Source of the DNA: Mycobacterium sp. OAS707
GTDB taxonomy: Bacteria; Actinomycetota; Actinomycetes; Mycobacteriales; Mycobacteriaceae
Length of the DNA stretch: 64,000 bases
Direction of reading: 5' to 3'
Assembly (NCBI RefSeq): GCF_014873705.1
Contig: NZ_JADBDS010000002.1
Coordinates: forward strand, 1,116,001 to 1,180,000
Numbering within the stretch: the first letter of the stretch is position 1; every line of letters begins with the position of its first letter. This document shows, piece by piece, positions 9,355-20,077 of the stretch. A program made the position numbers and the translations under genes. The notes under the pieces were generated by a model. The model was not told where the DNA came from, made no database searches, and worked only from the letters and a program-made list of their open reading frames with translations.

Positions 9355-10511
9355 AGTCCCGCCTCGCGCGCGATCAGCATCAGCTGCACTTCCGTTGTCC
9401 CCTCACCGATCTCGAGGATCTTGCTGTCGCGGTAGTGGCGCGCGACTGTGTACTCGTTCATGAAACCGTAGCCGCCGAACACCTGGGTGGCGTCGCGGGC
9501 ATTGTCCATCGCAGCCTCGCTGGCCACCAGCTTGGCGATCGCCGCTGCCTTCTTGAACGGCTTGCCCGCCAACATGAGTGCGGCCGCGTCGTAGTAAGCC
9601 GTGCGGGCGGCGTGGGCCCGCGCCTCCATCCGCGCAATCTTGAACGCAATGGCCTGGTAGGTGCCGATCGCAGCACCGAACGCCTCGCGCTCCTTGGCGT
9701 ATTTCACGCACTCATCGACACAGCCCTGCGCGGCGCCAACAGACAACGCCGCGATGGCGATGCGGCCCTCGTCGAGGATGCGCAGGAAGTTGGCGTACCC
9801 GCGGCCGCGTTCGCCGAGCAGGTTCTCGGCGGGCACCCGGACGTCGTCGAACGACAAGGGATGGGTGTCCGATGCATTCCAGCCCACCTTGTTGTACGCG
9901 GGCTCGGCGGTGAACCCCTCGGTGGGCACCGGCACCAGAATCGACGAAATCTCCTTGCGGTCACCGGCATCGCCGGTCACCGCGGTGACCGTAACCAGCT
10001 TGGTGATGTCGGTGCCCGAGTTCGTGATGAACTGCTTGGAGCCGTTGATGACCCAGTGTCCGTCGTCCAGCTTGGCCGTGGTCTTGGTGGCGCCCGCATC
10101 GGTGCCGCCGCCGGCCTCGGTCAGTCCGAACGCGCCGAGCGCCTTGCCACTTGCCAAGAGCGGCAACCATTCCTGCTTCTGCTCTTCATTGCCGAACCGG
10201 TAAACGGGCATCGCGCCCAGCGACACACCCGCCTCCAGCGTGATCGCCACGCTCTGGTCGACCTTGCCGAGTTCCTCGAGTGCCAGGCACAGCGCGAAGT
10301 AGTCGCCACCCATGCCGCCGTACTCCTCGGGGAACGGCAGACCGAACAGCCCCATGTCGGCCATCCCCGACACCACTTCGTACGGGAACGAGTGCTCCTC
10401 GTCGTGTTTGGCGGCGACGGGAGCCACCACACTGTTCGCGAAGTCGCGCACGGTCTTGGCGAGTTGTTCGTAGTGATCCGGCAGCAACCCGGTAGCCAGA
10501 AAATCAGACAT
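9351..10511 (-). CDS. fadE19: Acyl-CoA dehydrogenase, probably isovaleryl-CoA type
   Basis: 386 residues, standard acyl-CoA dehydrogenase length. Motifs: [15 protein letters not shown] (FAD/substrate loop), [15 protein letters not shown], and the C-terminal [18 protein letters not shown] and [17 protein letters not shown] blocks. It oxidises short branched acyl-CoAs with FAD and passes electrons to ETF. Context between accA1 and the MaoC gene fits isovaleryl-CoA dehydrogenase in leucine catabolism. Its start overlaps the accA1 end by 8 bp. Equivalent to Rv2500c. Confidence 0.92.
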   Translation of the reverse strand: MSDFLATGLLPDHYEQLAKTVRDFANSVVAPVAAKHDEEHSFPYEVVSGMADMGLFGLPFPEEYGGMGGDYFALCLALEELGKVDQSVAITLEAGVSLGAMPVYRFGNEEQKQEWLPLLASGKALGAFGLTEAGGGTDAGATKTTAKLDDGHWVINGSKQFITNSGTDITKLVTVTAVTGDAGDRKEISSILVPVPTEGFTAEPAYNKVGWNASDTHPLSFDDVRVPAENLLGERGRGYANFLRILDEGRIAIAALSVGAAQGCVDECVKYAKEREAFGAAIGTYQAIAFKIARMEARAHAARTAYYDAAALMLAGKPFKKAAAIAKLVASEAAMDNARDATQVFGGYGFMNEYTVARHYRDSKILEIGEGTTEVQLMLIAREAGL

Positions 10512-12495
10512 CAGCTTCTTCTTTCGTATCTGCGGTGATCCTTGCCAGCGGCTGGCCCACCTTGACCTGGTCGCCGACGGCGACGAGTAGTTCGACGGCG
10601 CCGTCGACCGGCGCGGACAATGCGTGCTCCATCTTCATGGCCTCCACGGTGACGACGACCGTGCCTGCCGCCACGCTCTGGCCGTCCTCGACACCAACGG
10701 CCACAACGGATCCGGGCATCGGGCTGGTCAACTCGGCATCACCGCTGAGCTCGTCGTCCGGCCGCACGGGTGCTTCGCGGACTTCCTCGAGCATCGCGGT
10801 GTGCCCGCCACCCGACAGCCAGATCTGGCCGTCCGTCACCGCCACGAGGTACCCGGTGCGCAGACCGTCGAGCGTAACGGTCAACCGGTCGCCATCCAGA
10901 GATGTTGTGAGCGAGCGTTTTTCGCCACCCTCCACCTGCGCGGTGGCCGCTGCCGGGGTGCCGGTCAGATACACGTGATCGGTACGCTCGCCGGCGTGCA
11001 GCCGAACTATCGTTGGCGCGCGCTGACCCACGCGCCAGCCCGACGGCACCTCCCACAGATCGCCGACGTGCGCAGGCCACAATCTCAGCCACTTGTAGGC
11101 CGCAGCGGCGATCAGCTCGTCGTCGCCAGGCTCGAACGCGACGTAGTCCGGGGTGCGACGGTCCAGCAACCCCGTGTCGAGGCGGCCTGCCGCGACATCG
11201 GCGTCGGCGAGCAGGAAGCGCAGGAAGTCGATGTTGGTGGTGACGCCGAGGACCGCGGTATCCATCAGCGCGCGGTCCAACGCACGCAGAGCGGCGGGCC
11301 GGTCGGCTGCGTGCGCAATGACCTTGGCCAGCATCGGGTCGTATTCGCTGCCGATGACCATGCCGGCCGCAAGGCCGGAATCCACCCGCACACCAGGCCC
11401 CTCGGGCTCGGCGAGGTCCAGCACATCGCCGCCGGTGGGCAGGAAGCCGCGCGCGGGATCCTCCGCGTATACCCGCGCCTCGATGGCATGGCCGTGCATC
11501 GCGATGTCGTCCTGCGCAACCGGCAGCTTCTCCCCTGCCGCGATGCGCACCTGTAGCTCGACCAGGTCGACGCCGGTGACCATCTCGGTGACCGGGTGCT
11601 CGACCTGAAGGCGGGTGTTCATCTCCATGAAGAAGAACTCGTCGGGCCGGTCGGCGGAGACGATGAATTCGACTGTGCCCGCACCGGTGTAGTCGACACT
11701 GCGGGCGGTGTCGCACGCGGCCGCCCCGATTCGCGCCCGGGTCGCGGGGTCGAGCAGCGGCGATGGCGCCTCCTCGATGACCTTCTGATGCCGCCGCTGC
11801 AGGCTGCACTCGCGCTCACCGAAGTGCACGACGTTGCCGTACCCATCGGCGAGCACCTGTACCTCGATGTGCCTGGGATTCAACACAAACCGTTCGAGAA
11901 ATAACGTGTCGTCGCCGAATGCCGACGCGGCCTCGCGACGCGCACTGGCCAGAGCGGCGGCTAACTCCGTGGCCTCGTGCACCACTCGCATGCCCTTGCC
12001 GCCACCTCCGGCCGACGGCTTGACCAACACCGGATACCCGACTTCGTCGGCGCCCGCTATCAAGTCGGCGTCGGTCAGCCCCGGGCGGGACACACCAGGG
12101 ACGACCGGCACGCCGAACGCGGAAACCGCGGCCTTCGCGGCGATCTTGTCGCCCATCGTCTGGATCGCCGCGGCGGGCGGTCCGATGAATACAATGCCTG
12201 CCGCTTGTAGTGCCGTGGCGAATTGTGCGTTCTCCGAGAGGAATCCGTATCCGGGATGGACGGCCTGCGCGCCGGTGCGCTTCGCGGCGTCGACAACGGC
12301 CTCGATGTCGAGGTAGCTCTGGCGGGCGGGCGCGGGCCCGATGTTCACCGCGACATCCGCCTCGGCGACGTGGCGGGCGCCGGCGTCGGCATCGCTGAAC
12401 ACCGCGACCGAACGGATCCCCAGCGCGCGCAAGGTGCGAATGACTCGCACCGCGATCTCGCCACGGTTGGCTACCAATACTGTGTCAAAGCTCAT
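10504..12495 (-). CDS. accA1: Acyl-CoA carboxylase alpha subunit (biotin carboxylase plus biotin carrier)
   Basis: 663 residues. Order: biotin carboxylase N-domain ([15 protein letters not shown]), ATP-grasp with the glycine-rich loop ([11 protein letters not shown]) and [18 protein letters not shown]-domain with RVYAEDP, a linker, then a biotinyl domain with EAMKMEH near residue 620. With AccD1 it forms 3-methylcrotonyl-CoA carboxylase in leucine degradation; propionyl-CoA use is the alternative. AccD1 stops 3 bp upstream. Equivalent to Rv2501c. Confidence 0.93.
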   Translation of the reverse strand: MSFDTVLVANRGEIAVRVIRTLRALGIRSVAVFSDADAGARHVAEADVAVNIGPAPARQSYLDIEAVVDAAKRTGAQAVHPGYGFLSENAQFATALQAAGIVFIGPPAAAIQTMGDKIAAKAAVSAFGVPVVPGVSRPGLTDADLIAGADEVGYPVLVKPSAGGGGKGMRVVHEATELAAALASARREAASAFGDDTLFLERFVLNPRHIEVQVLADGYGNVVHFGERECSLQRRHQKVIEEAPSPLLDPATRARIGAAACDTARSVDYTGAGTVEFIVSADRPDEFFFMEMNTRLQVEHPVTEMVTGVDLVELQVRIAAGEKLPVAQDDIAMHGHAIEARVYAEDPARGFLPTGGDVLDLAEPEGPGVRVDSGLAAGMVIGSEYDPMLAKVIAHAADRPAALRALDRALMDTAVLGVTTNIDFLRFLLADADVAAGRLDTGLLDRRTPDYVAFEPGDDELIAAAAYKWLRLWPAHVGDLWEVPSGWRVGQRAPTIVRLHAGERTDHVYLTGTPAAATAQVEGGEKRSLTTSLDGDRLTVTLDGLRTGYLVAVTDGQIWLSGGGHTAMLEEVREAPVRPDDELSGDAELTSPMPGSVVAVGVEDGQSVAAGTVVVTVEAMKMEHALSAPVDGAVELLVAVGDQVKVGQPLARITADTKEEADV

Positions 12496-12498
12496 CAG

Positions 12499-14052
<1,554 letters not shown>

Positions 14053-14073
14053 TCAGGACCCGTTCGTTTTGAG

Positions 14074-14112
14074 TTAATGACGACTAACTCGTGGTATGTT
14101 AGTCACGATTAA
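14074..14112. promoter_or_regulatory. Long inverted-repeat operator between accD1 and bkaR
   Basis: Left arm TTAATGACGACTAAC (14074-14088) and right arm GTTAGTCACGATTAA (14098-14112) pair at 12 of 15 positions across a 9-bp spacer; the inner GACTAAC/GTTAGTC halves are perfect. A TATGTT box (14095-14100) on the plus strand overlaps it. The location between divergent accD1 and a TetR gene makes it the obvious binding site for that repressor, controlling both sides. Confidence 0.75.
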
Positions 14113-14136
14113 CCGAATTGTCTACAGGGGGTCCAG

Positions 14137-14754
14137 ATGGCGGCACCTGCGACCACGCGGCGCGGCCGGGCGAAGTCCGACCGGCGCAGCCAATTGATCG
14201 CCGCGGCCGAACGCCTCGTCGCTGAACGGGGTTATCTGGCTGTGCGCCTCGAAGACATCGGCGCCGCCGCGGGGGTGAGCGGCCCGGCGATCTACCGGCA
14301 CTTCCCCAACAAGGAGGCGCTGCTGGTCGAGTTGTTGGTCGGGATCAGCACGCGGCTGCTGGCCGGCGCCACGGCGGTCGTCGAGAAGGCGGGCGATGCC
14401 GCGGATGCGTTGGACGGCCTCATCGACTTCCACTTGGACTTCGCGCTCGGAGAGTCAGATCTGATCCGCATTCAGGATCGCGATTTAGGCCACTTGCCAC
14501 CGTCGGCCAAGCGGCAGGTTCGCAAGGCGCAGCGGCAGTATGTCGAGATTTGGGTTGACGTGCTCCGGCGCTTGGACGACACGCTTACCGACGCCGACGC
14601 CCGCTTGATGGCGCATGCGACGTTCGGGTTGTTGAACTCGACACCACACAGCGTGAAACCCGGTGGCGCAAAAGCGGCCGAGGCCAGCTCGCGTGCCGTC
14701 TTGAGGGCAATGACGGTCGCCGCGCTGACCTCGGCCGCTAGTGCCGAGCGTTAA
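14137..14754 (+). CDS. bkaR: TetR repressor of the branched-chain catabolic operon
   Basis: 205 residues; ATG 14137 has AGGGGG 5 bases upstream. The N-terminal helix-turn-helix is clear: LIAAAERLVAERGYLAVRLEDIGAAAGVSG followed by AIYRHFPNKEALL (first part split here: LEDIGAAAGVSG is the recognition region). The C-terminal part is all-helical ligand-binding sequence. By synteny it is the orthologue of Rv2506 (BkaR), a TetR repressor of the adjacent branched-chain oxoacid operon. The inducer is probably an acyl-CoA intermediate, which is inferred. Confidence 0.88.
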   Translation: MAAPATTRRGRAKSDRRSQLIAAAERLVAERGYLAVRLEDIGAAAGVSGPAIYRHFPNKEALLVELLVGISTRLLAGATAVVEKAGDAADALDGLIDFHLDFALGESDLIRIQDRDLGHLPPSAKRQVRKAQRQYVEIWVDVLRRLDDTLTDADARLMAHATFGLLNSTPHSVKPGGAKAAEASSRAVLRAMTVAALTSAASAER

Positions 14755-14906
14755 TACCAGACTCTCCTACCGCCGACCGGCCGTCCGACGGATCCGAGGA
14801 TCCAGAACACCGCGCCGATGACGATCAGCACGACGCCGATGTACGTGAGAACCGAGATGCCGAAAAGCAGCCCGAGGATGAGCAGAATAGCTCCCAGGAC
14901 AATCAT
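14751..14906 (-). CDS. Small two-helix membrane protein (DUF6131-like)
   Basis: 51 residues from ATG 14906 to a TAA that overlaps the bkaR stop codon on the other strand. Sequence: two hydrophobic helices (MIVLGAILLILGLLFGISVL, then TYIGVVLIVIGAVFWILG) and a short basic tail SVGRPVGGRR ending VWY. The pattern with a conserved GRPVGGRR tail is that of the actinobacterial DUF6131 family; function unknown. Upstream on the minus strand AGAAATGGAGT gives a ribosome site. Confidence 0.75.
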   Translation of the reverse strand: MIVLGAILLILGLLFGISVLTYIGVVLIVIGAVFWILGSVGRPVGGRRVWY

Positions 14907-14945
14907 GGCTTACTCCATTTCTTTGAATTGTTAACTGCCAGTTGA

Positions 14946-15155
14946 CTACTGGCTGGGCTCGGGAAGGTTGCAGTTCGTCACCTTTGGGTTGACCCCTGCA
15001 TAGTTCAAGGGACCGACGACGACCGTGAGCGCGATGGTCCCCGCTGTCGCGCAATTGTTTTCAGAATCTCTGAAGTAATCGCGTTGGTAAGCGGCGAGCA
15101 CCCCGATCAACAACCAGACGAGCACGATGACGCCGAGAATTCCGCCACCTCGCAT
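14946..15155 (-). CDS. Small membrane-anchored protein with two cysteines
   Basis: 69 residues; ATG 15155 has GGAGG 6 bases upstream. One N-terminal transmembrane helix (GVIVLVWLLIGVLAAYQ), then a short extracytoplasmic region with NNCATAGT and VTNCNLPEPSQ whose two cysteines could form a disulfide. Function unknown. It lies 39 bp upstream of the DUF6131-like gene on the same strand. Confidence 0.7.
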   Translation of the reverse strand: MRGGGILGVIVLVWLLIGVLAAYQRDYFRDSENNCATAGTIALTVVVGPLNYAGVNPKVTNCNLPEPSQ

Positions 15156-15249
15156 GCTTCGCCTCCATCCGTGTAGTGCGCCACCCTGGCGCGCAGCACG
15201 GTTTACCCGGCAGACAATTTGTCCAAACCTTTGGCCAGCTACGGATTGA

Positions 15250-17127
15250 TCACGAAATCCGGGCAGGCGCGAACGCCGCAGTGAGCCAGTCGTTCATTGC
15301 GCTGACCAGCACAGAACGGTTCTCGCGCCGGACGATTTCGTGGCCGTCGTCGTCGAACACGAGGAGTTCGACCTTGCGGCCCAGCGCACGCAACGCGTCG
15401 TACATTTGCTGCGATTCGGTTGGCGGCACATTGGTGTCGTTCAGGCCGTGCACCAGCAGCAGTGGCGCGGTCAACGCGTGCGCGCGCAGCAGCGGTGACA
15501 ACCGGTCGAGCAACTCGCGGTCGCCGACCGGATGGCCGTACTTGGGATGAGCCGCCGCCGCAATCCACGGTTCGGTGGTGCGGTACCAGGTATTCAAGTC
15601 GCTCATCCCGCAGATGCTGATTCCCGCCGCGAACAGATCGGGATGAAAGGCGAGCGCCGCCTGGGTCAGGTACCCGCCGTACGACCAGCCGCAGCACGCG
15701 ATGCGATCGGCAGGGGCGACACCGGATTCGACGAGATAGCGCGTCGCGTCGGCCACGTCGTCGATGGCGGCGAACCGGCGCTCCTTGTCGTCGGCGTGCA
15801 TGAACGTCCGGCCGAATCCACCGGAACCGCGCACGTTCGGAAGAAACACTGCGATGCCCGATTCCAAGAGGGGCGGAAAGAATTCGTTGTAGCCGGGTCT
15901 GCCCTGGCCTTCGGGGCCACCGTGCAGGAAGATCATCGCGCCGATCGGTTGGATGCCCTCCGGCGGACGGAACAACCAGCCGCTGAACTCGAGGCCGTCT
16001 CGGGCGGTCATGATCTCGAGCGTCGGGTCGGCGGCGACGGGGCCGCTGCTCGGCTCCCTGTCCACGGGTTCCCATTCGCGGGTGCGGGGGTCGACCAGCT
16101 CAACCGTCGGCGGCATCGACGGACCCTCCACCGTCATTGCGAGCATGGAGCCGCCCGCACTGATGCTCAACTCACTGGCCACCATGCCCGGCAGTGGGAT
16201 CGGCTCGTGCAGAGTGTTGTCCGCCAGTTCAAGAATTTGTAACTCGCTGGCGCCGTTGATGTTCCACAACATCGCAACCGTTGACAGATCGTCACTGACG
16301 GTGAACTCGTCGAGCTCATGGCCGGACCGCTCGGCAAGCACCTGATAGGTCACCCCGTCGGGGGTGGCGGTGACCTCCAGCAGACGGGCGTGCTCGGCAC
16401 CGTTCTCACTGCGGATCAGGGCACGCACATACCCTTCCGTGCTGTTGACGCCGTAGGTCTTCGCCGGATGGTAGAGCTCGGTGAGTTCACCCTCCAGTCC
16501 CGCCCGCAGCCGTCGTGGGCTGTGGTCGTCGAGGATGATGCCCGCATCGGTGGTCGACCCGGGATCGTATGGCAGCAAAGCGATTTCGGTCAGACCGCGC
16601 AGCATGATCAGATCGCGGTAGCCGCGCGGGCCGACCCGCACCAGCGTCGCTCCGGCCCACGCGTCGACCAGCCTGCCGCCCGAGCGGCGGTCGAGCACCA
16701 CAGTGCTGCCGTCGGAAGGGTCGATCAGGCATGAGCTGCCGATGCCGTCCTCACCGGTGAGGATAGCGGCGACTTGTGTTCCGTCCCAAGCGATCAGCTC
16801 GGCGGTGCCTTCCTGCACTCCGACGGGCCAACGATCGATCCGACGGGCGTCACGGTCGTCGGGATCGGTTGTCACGACCCAGATCTGGCTTCGGGTAGCA
16901 CCCTCGGGCGCGACCTCGCACGCCAGCCAGTGGCCGTCGGCGGAATGCAGGACTCGGGTGACGGCGCCCTCGACGGGCAGCTCGACGTCGCGTGATGAAC
17001 TAGCTCGCCAACCGCGCAGGAACCGCTGCACCGCACGCGGGAAGCCGCCGTCGTCGACGAGGTGGGCGAACGCGGTCGCGTCCGGCGACATCGACGCGCC
17101 GTAGACCCGACGAACCTGCGTTCCCAC
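15250..17127 (-). CDS. S9-family serine peptidase (prolyl oligopeptidase-like)
   Basis: 625 residues from GTG 17127 (ATG 17091 is possible but would trim a conserved-looking VRRVYGASMSPD start). The N-terminal 360 residues look like a beta-propeller of short repeats (for example VSDDLSTVAMLWN). The C-terminal alpha/beta-hydrolase domain has FLHGGPEGQG, the nucleophile motif CGWSYGGYLT, HGLNDTNVP with the Asp, and DDDGHEI with the His, so the triad is complete. No signal peptide, so a cytosolic oligopeptidase or acylaminoacyl peptidase is likely. Confidence 0.88.
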   Translation of the reverse strand: MGTQVRRVYGASMSPDATAFAHLVDDGGFPRAVQRFLRGWRASSSRDVELPVEGAVTRVLHSADGHWLACEVAPEGATRSQIWVVTTDPDDRDARRIDRWPVGVQEGTAELIAWDGTQVAAILTGEDGIGSSCLIDPSDGSTVVLDRRSGGRLVDAWAGATLVRVGPRGYRDLIMLRGLTEIALLPYDPGSTTDAGIILDDHSPRRLRAGLEGELTELYHPAKTYGVNSTEGYVRALIRSENGAEHARLLEVTATPDGVTYQVLAERSGHELDEFTVSDDLSTVAMLWNINGASELQILELADNTLHEPIPLPGMVASELSISAGGSMLAMTVEGPSMPPTVELVDPRTREWEPVDREPSSGPVAADPTLEIMTARDGLEFSGWLFRPPEGIQPIGAMIFLHGGPEGQGRPGYNEFFPPLLESGIAVFLPNVRGSGGFGRTFMHADDKERRFAAIDDVADATRYLVESGVAPADRIACCGWSYGGYLTQAALAFHPDLFAAGISICGMSDLNTWYRTTEPWIAAAAHPKYGHPVGDRELLDRLSPLLRAHALTAPLLLVHGLNDTNVPPTESQQMYDALRALGRKVELLVFDDDGHEIVRRENRSVLVSAMNDWLTAAFAPARIS

Positions 17128-17245
17128 CGCATCGATTCTGCCTGCTTCAGCCGCCCGAGTCGGACCGACACCGGCTAGGCCGAGGTGAGACCTGTCTGCG
17201 GCGCCCTGAGCGGCTGCACAGGTACCCTGCAGCCATGAGGTGGGA

Positions 17246-17995
17246 ATGACCGATTCACCACGCCGCGACGGGCCCGAACCCTTCGGCGACAGCTATCCCG
17301 GATACACCGATCCGGCATATGCGAGCCAGGCGCCCTACGGCCCCACCTATCAGGCACCGGGCGCGCCCCCGCCCACCGAGCGGCTGTCCGCCTATCCCCC
17401 GTATGGCTACGACGCCTACGCAACCGGCCAGTACGGCCCACCGGGAGGCCCGCCACAGCCACCTGAGCCCGAGGGGCCGAAGTCCCCGCGCTGGTTGTGG
17501 ATAGTCGCGGCCGTCGCGGTCCTGACTGTGATCGGGCTGGTCATCGCGCTGGTGATCGTGAACAGCTCCAAGCAGGAAACCGTGGTCGCGCCGCTGCCCT
17601 CGGTGCCCGAACCGACCTCGACCCGGCCCATCCCGACAACGACGCGGCCGACCATCCCCGTCTTTCCGCTACCGACGCCGCCCAGCACGCCGTCGACAAC
17701 GGGTCCGTCGACGACAGGCACCCCTGGCGCAACCGAGACCGTCGTCTACGACGTGTCCGGCGACGGCCGGGCGATCAACATCACCTACGTGGACACCGGC
17801 GGCGTGTTGCAGACGGAGTTCAACGTAATGCTGCCATGGAGCAAGGAGGTCCAGTTGGCCCAGTCGGCCAAGGACTCCGCAAGCGTCAGCATCATCAACG
17901 TCGGCCGCGAAGTGAGCTGCTCGATCTCGGTCAACGGCGCGCAGGTGCAGCAGCGCACCGGCTCAGGCCTGACGATCTGCACCGCGGTCGGCTAG
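17246..17995 (+). CDS. Proline-rich membrane protein with MmpS-like C-terminal domain
   Basis: 249 residues from ATG 17246 (GAGGTGGGA upstream; a GTG two codons earlier is the alternative). Residues 1-80 are a Pro/Tyr/Gly-rich cytoplasmic tail, followed by one transmembrane helix (LWIVAAVAVLTVIGLVIALV), a Pro/Thr-rich stalk, and an extracytoplasmic beta domain with VVYDVSGDGRAINITYVDT, the MmpS-type pattern. Two cysteines near the end may pair. Equivalent to Rv2507. Its stop codon overlaps that of the convergent MFS gene by 3 bp. Function unknown. Confidence 0.8.
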   Translation: MTDSPRRDGPEPFGDSYPGYTDPAYASQAPYGPTYQAPGAPPPTERLSAYPPYGYDAYATGQYGPPGGPPQPPEPEGPKSPRWLWIVAAVAVLTVIGLVIALVIVNSSKQETVVAPLPSVPEPTSTRPIPTTTRPTIPVFPLPTPPSTPSTTGPSTTGTPGATETVVYDVSGDGRAINITYVDTGGVLQTEFNVMLPWSKEVQLAQSAKDSASVSIINVGREVSCSISVNGAQVQQRTGSGLTICTAVG

Positions 17996-19239
17996 ACGGT
18001 GACCGCCGGTCGCGGCACCTGCACGGCGACCATCGCGAGAAAGCCCGCGGCCAACATCAGCATCAGACCGGCGATCCCGGCGCGATCGGCCCCGAAGATC
18101 GCGACGAATGTGGAGAACAGGAACGGCGCGAGCGGCGCGACCGCGCGGCCGGTCATGGTGTAGAGGCCGAACGCGACGCCTTCCTTGCCTTGGAGAGTCA
18201 TCCGCAGCAGCAGCGTGCGCGCCGAGGCCTGTGTCGGTCCGATGAACAAACACAGCAGCAGCCCGCACACCCAGAATGCCGCGACGCCGGACAAGGACAT
18301 CAGCGTGATGCCGACGACGATCATCGCCGCCAGCGACCCGAGGATCACGGTCTTGGAGCCGACGCGATCGTCGAGCAGGCCGCCGAGCACCGCCCCGGCC
18401 GCGGCCACCACATTGGCGGCGATGCCGAACAGCAGCACGTCGGCCGACGAGACGCCGTAGACGTTGACCCCGAGCACGGCGCCGAAGGTGAATACGCCAG
18501 CCAGGCCGTCGCGGAAGACCGCGCTCGCGAGCAGGTAGTAGACGACGTTGCGGTCGCGCCGCCACTCCGCGCGCAGGTCCGACCACAACTTGCGGTACGC
18601 GCCGAAGACACCGGTCGCGGACCGGGTTTGCGGTTCGAGGTCGGCGGGCGGCGGCGCGATCAGCACGGGAAGTGCGAACACGGCCATCCAGGCCGCGGTG
18701 AGCAGCATGGCCGCAGGCACGTTTTGACTACCGCCGGACATGAAGCAGGCGTACACGATGACCAGCAGCGCCATGGTGCCGATATACCCTGCGGCCCAAC
18801 CGAATCCGGATACCTTTCCGTAGGTCGCCGGTGTCGTCAGCTGTCGTAGCATCGCGTTGTACGGAACGCTGGCCAAGTCGTTGCACGCAGCGGTGAACCC
18901 AAGCAGTAGCAAGCCGATAGACAGGTAGCGGGCGTCGTCGCGGATCAGGCTCATCGCCGCTGTCAACGCCACCACCATCGCGGTGAGCACGCCGAGCGTC
19001 TTTCGTCGCCGGTGCGGCGCGTCGACCCAGACCCCGGTGATGGGCGCGAGCACGGCGACTGTCGCGCCGGAGAGAAACAGCGCCCAGCCGAGCAAGCTCG
19101 CCGGGGTGGTGCCGCCTGGCAGGTCGTCGCCGACGGAGCGGGTCAGGTAGACGGAGAACACGAAGGTCACGACGATGGCGCCGACGCCGGTGGAGCCGCA
19201 GTCCCACAGTGCCCACGCCAGCACGCGCAACCGGCTCAT
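17992..19239 (-). CDS. MFS-type membrane transporter
   Basis: 415 residues from ATG 19239, with about 12 transmembrane helices. A WVDAPHRRRKTLGV loop matches the MFS signature position, and helix 5 to 6 contains GFGWAAGYIGTMALL. Resembles the UMF1/Atg22-like branch. Equivalent to Rv2508c. Substrate unknown. It is transcribed divergently from cmrA with only 25 bp between the start codons. Confidence 0.82.
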   Translation of the reverse strand: MSRLRVLAWALWDCGSTGVGAIVVTFVFSVYLTRSVGDDLPGGTTPASLLGWALFLSGATVAVLAPITGVWVDAPHRRRKTLGVLTAMVVALTAAMSLIRDDARYLSIGLLLLGFTAACNDLASVPYNAMLRQLTTPATYGKVSGFGWAAGYIGTMALLVIVYACFMSGGSQNVPAAMLLTAAWMAVFALPVLIAPPPADLEPQTRSATGVFGAYRKLWSDLRAEWRRDRNVVYYLLASAVFRDGLAGVFTFGAVLGVNVYGVSSADVLLFGIAANVVAAAGAVLGGLLDDRVGSKTVILGSLAAMIVVGITLMSLSGVAAFWVCGLLLCLFIGPTQASARTLLLRMTLQGKEGVAFGLYTMTGRAVAPLAPFLFSTFVAIFGADRAGIAGLMLMLAAGFLAMVAVQVPRPAVTV

Positions 19240-19247
19240 GAGGGCCC

Positions 19248-19253
19248 ACGATA
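19248..19253 (-). promoter_or_regulatory. -10 box for the MFS gene
   Basis: TATCGT on the minus strand, 8 bases before ATG 19239. It overlaps the -10 box of cmrA on the other strand by 2 bp, so the two promoters should exclude each other. Confidence 0.45.
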
Positions 19254-19257
19254 TAGT
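19252..19257 (+). promoter_or_regulatory. -10 box for leaderless cmrA
   Basis: TATAGT, close to consensus TATAAT, with a 7-base gap to ATG 19265. No Shine-Dalgarno sequence fits in the gap. Confidence 0.6.
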
Positions 19258-19264
19258 CCGGCGC

Positions 19265-20071
19265 ATGCCAGTCCCCGCTCCCAGTGCGGATGCCCGTGCC
19301 GTCGTCACCGGCGCCTCGCAGAACATCGGCGAAGCGCTGGCCACCGAGCTTGCCGCCCGTGGCCACCATCTGATCATCACCGCGCGCCGCGAGGACGTGC
19401 TGCGAACGTTGGCCGATCGGCTCACTCAGCAGTACGGGGTGACCGTCGAGGTGCGTCCGGTTGACCTGGCCGACCCTGCCGAGCGCGCCAAACTGTGCGA
19501 CGAGCTTGCGACGCGCAACATTTCGATTCTGTGTGCGAACGCCGGGACCGCGACGTTCGGCCCGGTCGCTTCGCTGGATGCCGAGGCGGAGAAGGCTCAG
19601 GTACAGCTGAATGTCCTTGGCGTACATGACCTTGCGCTCGCCGTGCTGCCCGGTATGGTTTCGCGGAAGTCAGGCGGAATCCTGATTTCCGGTTCGGCGG
19701 CCGGCAATTCGCCGATTCCGAACAACGCGACCTACGCCGCGACCAAGGCGTTCGCCAACACGTTCAGCGAGTCGCTGCGCGGCGAGCTCAAGAAGGTCGG
19801 CGTCCACGTCACGCTGCTCGCGCCGGGCCCGGTCCGCGAGACGCTGCCCGCCGAGACCGAGCAGTCGCTTGTCGAGAAGCTGATCCCCGACTTCCTGTGG
19901 ATCTCGACGGAGTACACCGCGAAGATTTCGCTGGATGGCTTGGAGCGCAACAAGATGCGCGTCGTGCCGGGCGTGACGTCAAAGGCGATGTCGGTGGCGT
20001 CGGGCTACACGCCGCGGGCGATCGTGACGCCGATTGTGGGCGCGGTCTACAAGAAACTCGGCGGCGGCTAG
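19265..20071 (+). CDS. cmrA: Mycolate reductase (short-chain dehydrogenase)
   Basis: 268 residues. Classical SDR fold: VTGASQNIGEALA cofactor loop near residues 14-26, CANAGTATFG, and the catalytic Ser in SGSAAGNSP with Tyr157 and Lys161 in TYAATKA. The position matches Rv2509 / MSMEG_4722, the reductase that converts the beta-keto product of mycolate condensation to the mature mycolic acid. NADPH is the expected cofactor. The far-upstream in-frame reading is rejected because the -10 box at 19252 places transcription at ATG 19265. Confidence 0.88.
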   Translation: MPVPAPSADARAVVTGASQNIGEALATELAARGHHLIITARREDVLRTLADRLTQQYGVTVEVRPVDLADPAERAKLCDELATRNISILCANAGTATFGPVASLDAEAEKAQVQLNVLGVHDLALAVLPGMVSRKSGGILISGSAAGNSPIPNNATYAATKAFANTFSESLRGELKKVGVHVTLLAPGPVRETLPAETEQSLVEKLIPDFLWISTEYTAKISLDGLERNKMRVVPGVTSKAMSVASGYTPRAIVTPIVGAVYKKLGGG

Positions 20072-20077
20072 TTCCCG

